Part shown: piece by piece, positions 6,801-9,126 of the stretch
How the letters are laid out: the number at the start of each line of letters is the position of its first letter
How positions within the stretch are numbered: the first letter of the stretch is position 1
DNA from: Phycisphaerales bacterium UBA7708
Lineage (GTDB): Bacteria; Planctomycetota; Phycisphaerae; Sedimentisphaerales; Anaerohalosphaeraceae
Reading direction: 5' to 3'
DNA: 9,126 bases
Assembly: GCA_002482415.1 (NCBI GenBank)
Contig: DLFY01000202.1
Coordinates: 1 to 9,126 of the forward strand
Made by a program: the position numbers and the translations under genes
Notes under the pieces: model-generated
The model's input: the letters and a program-made list of their open reading frames with translations, nothing else
The model's database searches: none
Told to the model about the DNA's origin: nothing

Positions 6801-7863
6801 ACGTTTCGATTTTGGCGTCAGCGGCCATGGCAGGGGCGGCGGTCTCGACTTTTTTGGGTGTGGTTTCAGGCTGCTTTGAAGCTTCCGGCTGCTGCGGAGT
6901 CGCAACGGCAGTTTCGGCAGCGGCAGCAGTTTTTTCCTCTTGAGCGGCCTGTTTCATCAATTGCTCAACGATTTTCTTGAATGCCGCATCATCCCCTTCA
7001 GCAACCGGCTCAATCGCATTGGCATCGGAAACCGGAGTCGGCTCCACCGCCGCCTCTATCGGAACAGCCGGCTGGTTAGGTTCAACAACAGCCTGCGCTT
7101 CGGCAGCAAGTGCATTCAGCAAGTCAATACCGGGCTGTTCGGCCTCGGGTAAAACGTGATTGGGTTCTGTCGGCTGCGGCTGGGGAATCACCTGGATTTC
7201 GACCGGTTGATTGGGCTCGGAAACAGGCTGCTCCGCCGCCGGCTGGACGGAATTGGGCTCCACTGATTTGATCGGAGAGACCGGGACCGGAGCGGCTTGC
7301 GCTGCGGCAATCGTCGGAGACTGAGCCTGCTGAGTCTGCCAGACGGTTTCGATCTGGGTCATCTCGGCGACAGACGCCATAGCCAGAAGCTGGCCTTTAT
7401 AGACATCGATAATGACGGGCTTGGAACTGCCTCCTTTGGCGGGCGGATCAAGCAATGTTCCCGGCAGCAGCTTCTTGACCTTGGCCTGAAGCTGGTCGAG
7501 TTGGGCTTTGGATTCGCTTTCGGCAATCTGGCCAAGGATTTTCATTTCAACCGGTTCCTTGCGGTCCAGCATCTCCATCAGGTTATAAGCACGGGTCAAT
7601 TCGTTCGTATCATCGCTGGTTAAGACCACCACCGCAGGTGAATGAGCATCCATCGTGACCTTGATGCCAAGCTGATTGACTAATTGGACGGCCCGCTGGT
7701 TGTCGGTGTTGCGGAAGCCATAGACCCGGCTGCGAAGAGCAGACTCCGCCCCGACATTCGTCGGCATCACCGACAAAAGAGCCAGCCCCCCCGTCAGCAC
7801 AACCAGAATCCCCGCCGCCAGTCCCTGTTTCGATTGTTTCCGTAAACCATTTTTCGAAAGCAT
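3850..7863 (-). CDS. gspD: Type II secretion secretin GspD with expanded N-domains
   Basis: Outer-membrane channel of the T2SS, 1337 residues against about 650-750 for typical GspD. Residues 1-39 look like a signal peptide (basic Lys/Arg region, GLAAGILVVLTGG core, cleavage probably after VGA); no lipobox is seen. Residues about 45-105 resemble a NolW/N1 module. A linker rich in Ala, Pro, Glu and Gln, with four EPN motifs (about 202, 216, 233 and 261), runs from about 180 to 365. N0 is at about 369-451, then five N1-like modules at about 467-534, 540-654, 656-761, 763-899 and 902-999. The last four have long low-complexity loops (572-616, 688-726, 796-845, 932-964). The secretin pore domain is at 1000-1263 with the signature VPLLGDIPLLGLLFRG at 1227-1242; an acidic tail follows. 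I chose the ATG at 7863 over the TTG at 7875 because GGAG sits 6 nt upstream. GC content falls sharply below about 4830, where the pore domain starts. Confidence 0.95.
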   Translation of the reverse strand: MLSKNGLRKQSKQGLAAGILVVLTGGLALLSVMPTNVGAESALRSRVYGFRNTDNQRAVQLVNQLGIKVTMDAHSPAVVVLTSDDTNELTRAYNLMEMLDRKEPVEMKILGQIAESESKAQLDQLQAKVKKLLPGTLLDPPAKGGSSKPVIIDVYKGQLLAMASVAEMTQIETVWQTQQAQSPTIAAAQAAPVPVSPIKSVEPNSVQPAAEQPVSEPNQPVEIQVIPQPQPTEPNHVLPEAEQPGIDLLNALAAEAQAVVEPNQPAVPIEAAVEPTPVSDANAIEPVAEGDDAAFKKIVEQLMKQAAQEEKTAAAAETAVATPQQPEASKQPETTPKKVETAAPAMAADAKIETSAPTQPVISKDEEELELTITLPEKVDIKQLLELVGKQLGLNYMYDDTQVRGEVMLKIHDGKIKVRDCYALLESVLRYKGFVMTRRGNLVTILPVAQMPQFGDPKLRKEDEPIERGDVIISSVFELKHINVNNANNILRQMNLGVANPPPILIAETNTMIITDYAYRMDKIAEVLRLIDVPGTPKKFTHRQLQFMQAGELIPRLQKLAAQLQNLNITVGTSTAPAVPTARPVVVPGQPVQPGQPGQPVVPQPVPQAVTTGIQSEITVYLDADERTNRILMIGNSEQLKMVEDLIDSLDVKQYNLRRVKEYEIKNVDAAEVINVLNELGLAKISVSKQSQQQATGITRPTAPGQPVQQVVPQAATQQAAAGADQPFISIRPNTNSLLVNATAEQHEDIELVIKHIDVEQKDQRTIREYEIQNVDAMEIVSTLGDLGIISRDSVSSITGSKGSMYGSSSTSRMSSPYGTTGTSRTMPGQMTQPGVQQPGQEQTAFLSLPTAEGGTVRELITSEPQISILESTNSLLIHATPRQHAAVSLVISHVDRILEQVTTPYVVYQLENQKPEELVTTLEDLISETQERAAKTAAASPDAKIQTAQTSSSSPALPNLQGERIRIIADKASNSLIVYANKKNQLWISELIKELDAYRPQVLLDCTLVSITKDDEFKFDLDMISKKGGLGSTLTQLKNPITGGTSGAVTPTIGTALEGTVSYGSGSVFYGDDNIQALLELTDKKGYGRVLGRPSVLVKDNEEGVIKTENVKYVAAYSSTTVTNDTGVPTTGINVDFKDYPTGITLTITPHIASEKIMQLEIELDRKDLDPSDTSGGTVKVKGDDYPKPLDTVSSNIKTWSIVPSGATIILGGIETINQTKGVEKVPLLGDIPLLGLLFRGVNESNVQTKLYIFVKANIIKPGDELTGQSDIERISQKKRKAFEEDEAMFQGMQGLPGFKPNPIHPEKILEDDEYIEELKQKQASSPSNTVTVEIQ

Positions 7864-7869
7864 ATACCA

Positions 7870-7873
7870 CTCC
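7870..7873 (-). promoter_or_regulatory. Shine-Dalgarno of gspD, which decides the start
   Basis: GGAG on the minus strand with 6 nt to the ATG at 7863. The in-frame TTG at 7875 would overlap this motif and lacks its own, so the ATG is preferred; the signal peptide then begins MLSKNGLRKQSK. Confidence 0.7.
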
Positions 7874-7894
7874 AATGTTGATCCGTGCCCAACA

Positions 7895-7922
7895 AAATAA
7901 AGGGCTTTACAGGTCTTTATTT
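7895..7922 (-). promoter_or_regulatory. Perfect 8-bp inverted repeat in the gspD leader
   Basis: AAATAAAG at 7895-7902 and CTTTATTT at 7915-7922, separated by 12 bp, lie 31-59 bp upstream of the gspD ATG. It could be an operator or a weak A/U-rich leader hairpin. No convincing -35/-10 pair was found next to it, so the role is open. Confidence 0.3.
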
Positions 7923-7956
7923 ACCGCTGCCATCAGATGCTGTATGACTCTATTAA

Positions 7957-7977
7957 TCAGCCGCTGCTTCGGGCTGA
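7957..7977 (-). other. Small GC-rich hairpin in the gspD upstream region
   Basis: TCAGCC (7957-7962) and GGCTGA (7972-7977) can pair as a 6-bp stem with a 9-nt loop. It lies between the terminator at 8008-8036 and gspD, so it would be in the 5' leader if the promoter lies above it. Such short stems arise by chance easily. Confidence 0.25.
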
Positions 7978-8007
7978 CTCATACGCATCAGAGCTTTCCT
8001 TATAGAC

Positions 8008-8036
8008 AAAAAAGAAGCCGGTTGGTTCCGGCTTTT
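8008..8036 (-). terminator. Intrinsic terminator between the gspC-like gene and gspD
   Basis: A perfect 7-bp GC-rich stem, AAGCCGG (8015-8021) and CCGGCTT (8028-8034), with a 6-nt loop. On the minus strand the stem is followed after one C by six Ts (8013-8008), the layout of a Rho-independent terminator. The other side has TTTT (8033-8036), so weak plus-strand function is possible. It lies 139 nt after the stop of the gspC-like gene and 145 nt before the gspD start, implying that gspD has its own promoter. Confidence 0.75.
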
Positions 8037-8174
8037 ATAACCGAGTCCATTCGTCCCTGCGAAACTCTCGTCTCGCATCATTATTTTTCGTCAAAAAACC
8101 GACGCATCTATCCTTATTTGCGACGATTTTCTATGGCTTTTTCGCTTTTTTATCTCAATAGTGTGTTTCCTGAT

Positions 8175-9126
8175 TTACTTTGTCTTGCTTTTGGCAGAAT
8201 CCGCTGGATTTTTAGTTTCTGCTGCAGATTCTTTCTCCAGATTTTCTTTTTCCTGCTGCAGTATTTTCAGCAAATCGACCCAGGCCTTGTTTTCCTCCTG
8301 GCGCTCAGCTTCGGTCTGTCCTTCACGGGCTTCTCCCATCAATTGCTTGATTCCGGAGATACTCTCATCTAAAGACTGTTTTCTGTCTTCAATCGTCGGT
8401 TCCGGCTCAGGCTGCCTGGGCTGGCGAATAGGAACAATGGAGGTAGTGGTCGGGCTGGCCGTACGCGTAATACGCACCGCCCCCGTTGCATCCCCGCCAT
8501 TTGCGTCCGATAAAACAGGCTCTATTCCAGTTGCCGGATGGCTTGTTGCAAGCTGTGCCGCTCCTGCCGGCTGCTCGGAAACCGAAGACGGTCCTTTTGT
8601 TATAGATGTCATTGTCTGGTCGGCCTTCAGCAGCGACTTGACCGGCGCCGGCGGCGGAACAAATAATTCCGTATCTTTTTTACCATTCTGATAAAGGACA
8701 ATGCTGCCCTCTTTGACCTCATGAATAGTAAATCGCCCTACCGTCTCACCCTGACGATACCATTTATATCCCTCGGACACCATGTTCAGCAGCGCCAGAG
8801 ACTTTTCAGGATGACTCTTGTATTTAGCAGTAGCCACCAAATCAAATTTAACCGTCTTAGGCGGTGGGGTGACCCCTGCCCCTTGAGGTGTCACCGGCGG
8901 CTGTACCGGAGGCTGAGTGGTATCAACCGATTTTGGCTGTGGAGGCGGAGGGGGCGGCGGAGGCGGATCAATACGCAGGGCAAAGGCCGCGGCCTGTGTC
9001 ACTAATGGAGATACCGCATCCACTTTTTGAGCCATGGTATTGGTCGTCTTCTTCAACTGCTCGACAATCGACGGCTGCTCCAGAAAAGCCTGGACCTCAG
9101 CGTTTTGCCGCCAGCCAAAAATCATC
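8175..9126 (-). CDS. GspC-like T2SS clamp protein, 5' end cut by window edge
   Basis: At least 316 residues remain (numbered here from the ATG at 9125). A helical stretch (about 1-50) is followed by nine consecutive prolines (54-62) and a Pro/Gln/Val-rich spacer. Residues 92-157 resemble the GspC homology-region or PilP fold: FDLVATAKYKSHPEKSLALL, then W(Y)RQGETV, IHEVKEGSIVLYQNG and ELFVPPP, i.e. the 'LlGtv....s.AiI....yrvGd.v....V..I..drVvL..nG' pattern. A long Ser/Thr/Ala/Pro linker follows, then a charged coiled coil at about 244-302 in place of the PDZ domain of many GspC proteins; XcpP of Pseudomonas also has a coiled coil there. The expected N-terminal membrane helix would lie beyond the edge. 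By family it would span the inner membrane and bind N0 of GspD. The position just upstream of gspD agrees. The sequence is divergent, so I give no symbol. Confidence 0.6.
   Translation of the reverse strand, partial: MIFGWRQNAEVQAFLEQPSIVEQLKKTTNTMAQKVDAVSPLVTQAAAFALRIDPPPPPPPPPQPKSVDTTQPPVQPPVTPQGAGVTPPPKTVKFDLVATAKYKSHPEKSLALLNMVSEGYKWYRQGETVGRFTIHEVKEGSIVLYQNGKKDTELFVPPPAPVKSLLKADQTMTSITKGPSSVSEQPAGAAQLATSHPATGIEPVLSDANGGDATGAVRITRTASPTTTSIVPIRQPRQPEPEPTIEDRKQSLDESISGIKQLMGEAREGQTEAERQEENKAWVDLLKILQQEKENLEKESAAETKNPADSAKSKTK

Larger units (their letters stand above)
7864..8174. other. Intergenic region upstream of gspD
   Basis: This 311-bp gap has no supported gene. From the gspC side it holds an A/T-rich 3' flank (8037-8174, nothing recognised), the intrinsic terminator, and a stretch below 8008 that should contain the gspD promoter and leader with two small inverted repeats. 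I could not find a sigma-70-like or sigma-54-like promoter that I would defend. Confidence 0.5.

Noticed and set aside
5134..6879. A 581-codon plus-strand open frame opposite gspD
   Set aside because: It is Arg/His/Gly-rich, has no recognisable domain and is fully antisense to a strongly supported secretin; the open frame is a by-product of GC-rich codon usage. Plus-strand frames at 2036-2677, 3194-3856 and 453-1007 are shadows for the same reason.
447..7863. Type IV pilus genes (pilQ, pilB, pilC) instead of T2SS
   Set aside because: The gene order D-E-F-G and the GspG-type pseudopilin (LPTEEEGLTAL and GYLKG blocks) point to a T2SS; no pilM, pilN, pilO or pilT is visible.
7864..7875. TTG at 7875 as the gspD start, four codons upstream of the ATG
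   Set aside because: The TTG overlaps the GGAG motif that is ideally spaced for the ATG at 7863, and the signal peptide reads normally from the ATG.
7953..8081. A 42-codon minus-strand ORF beginning with two ATGs in the gspD upstream region
   Set aside because: It runs straight through the intrinsic terminator stem, has no Shine-Dalgarno and its sequence resembles nothing I recognise.
8941..8966. Plus-strand G-rich tract with many GG runs, a possible G-quadruplex
   Set aside because: It is the complement of the proline codons of the polyproline rod, mostly GG doublets with one longer run; coding constraint explains it.
9123..9125. ATG at the right edge as the true start of the GspC-like gene
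   Set aside because: No membrane segment follows it, which a GspC-type protein needs, and the upstream sequence is not visible; the gene is treated as cut by the edge.

Overview
The window carries the core of a bacterial type II secretion system (T2SS). Every gene lies on the minus strand, so transcription runs from high to low coordinates: a gspC-like gene (cut by the right edge), then gspD, gspE, a small four-helix-bundle gene, gspF and gspG (cut by the left edge). The organism must be a diderm, because a secretin, its ATPase, the platform protein and the major pseudopilin are all present. The very long secretin, the Ala/Pro/Gln-rich linkers, the mixed base composition and the S23-type four-helix-bundle gene inside the operon fit Planctomycetota (Phycisphaerae-like) or a PVC/candidate-phylum relative. 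That placement is inference from style, not from a marker gene.

Layout. 8175-9126: 3' part of a GspC-like inner-membrane clamp protein with a polyproline spacer, a homology-region-like domain and a C-terminal coiled coil. 7864-8174: intergenic region with a clear intrinsic terminator (8008-8036) and two inverted repeats in the presumed gspD leader. 3850-7863: gspD, 1337 residues, with expanded N-domains. 2105-3808: gspE. 1659-2101: a compact cassette made of a 119-residue S23/IVS-type four-helix-bundle gene between two inverted arrays of a 7-bp repeat, fitted almost exactly between the gspE stop and the gspF start. 447-1658: gspF. 377-446: a gspF-gspG spacer built from ten degenerate 7-bp units that also folds as a hairpin. 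1-365: gspG, 5' part.

How the genes work together: GspD forms the outer-membrane channel, the GspC-like protein links it to the inner membrane, GspE hydrolyses ATP in the cytoplasm, GspF is the membrane platform that couples GspE to assembly, and GspG is the subunit of the periplasmic pseudopilus. The four-helix-bundle gene has no known place in this machine and looks like a passenger.

The most interesting signals are the heptad-repeat cassette, the exact heptad phasing of two operon spacers, and the secretin, whose composition drops from about 60% to about 35% GC near the start of its pore domain.
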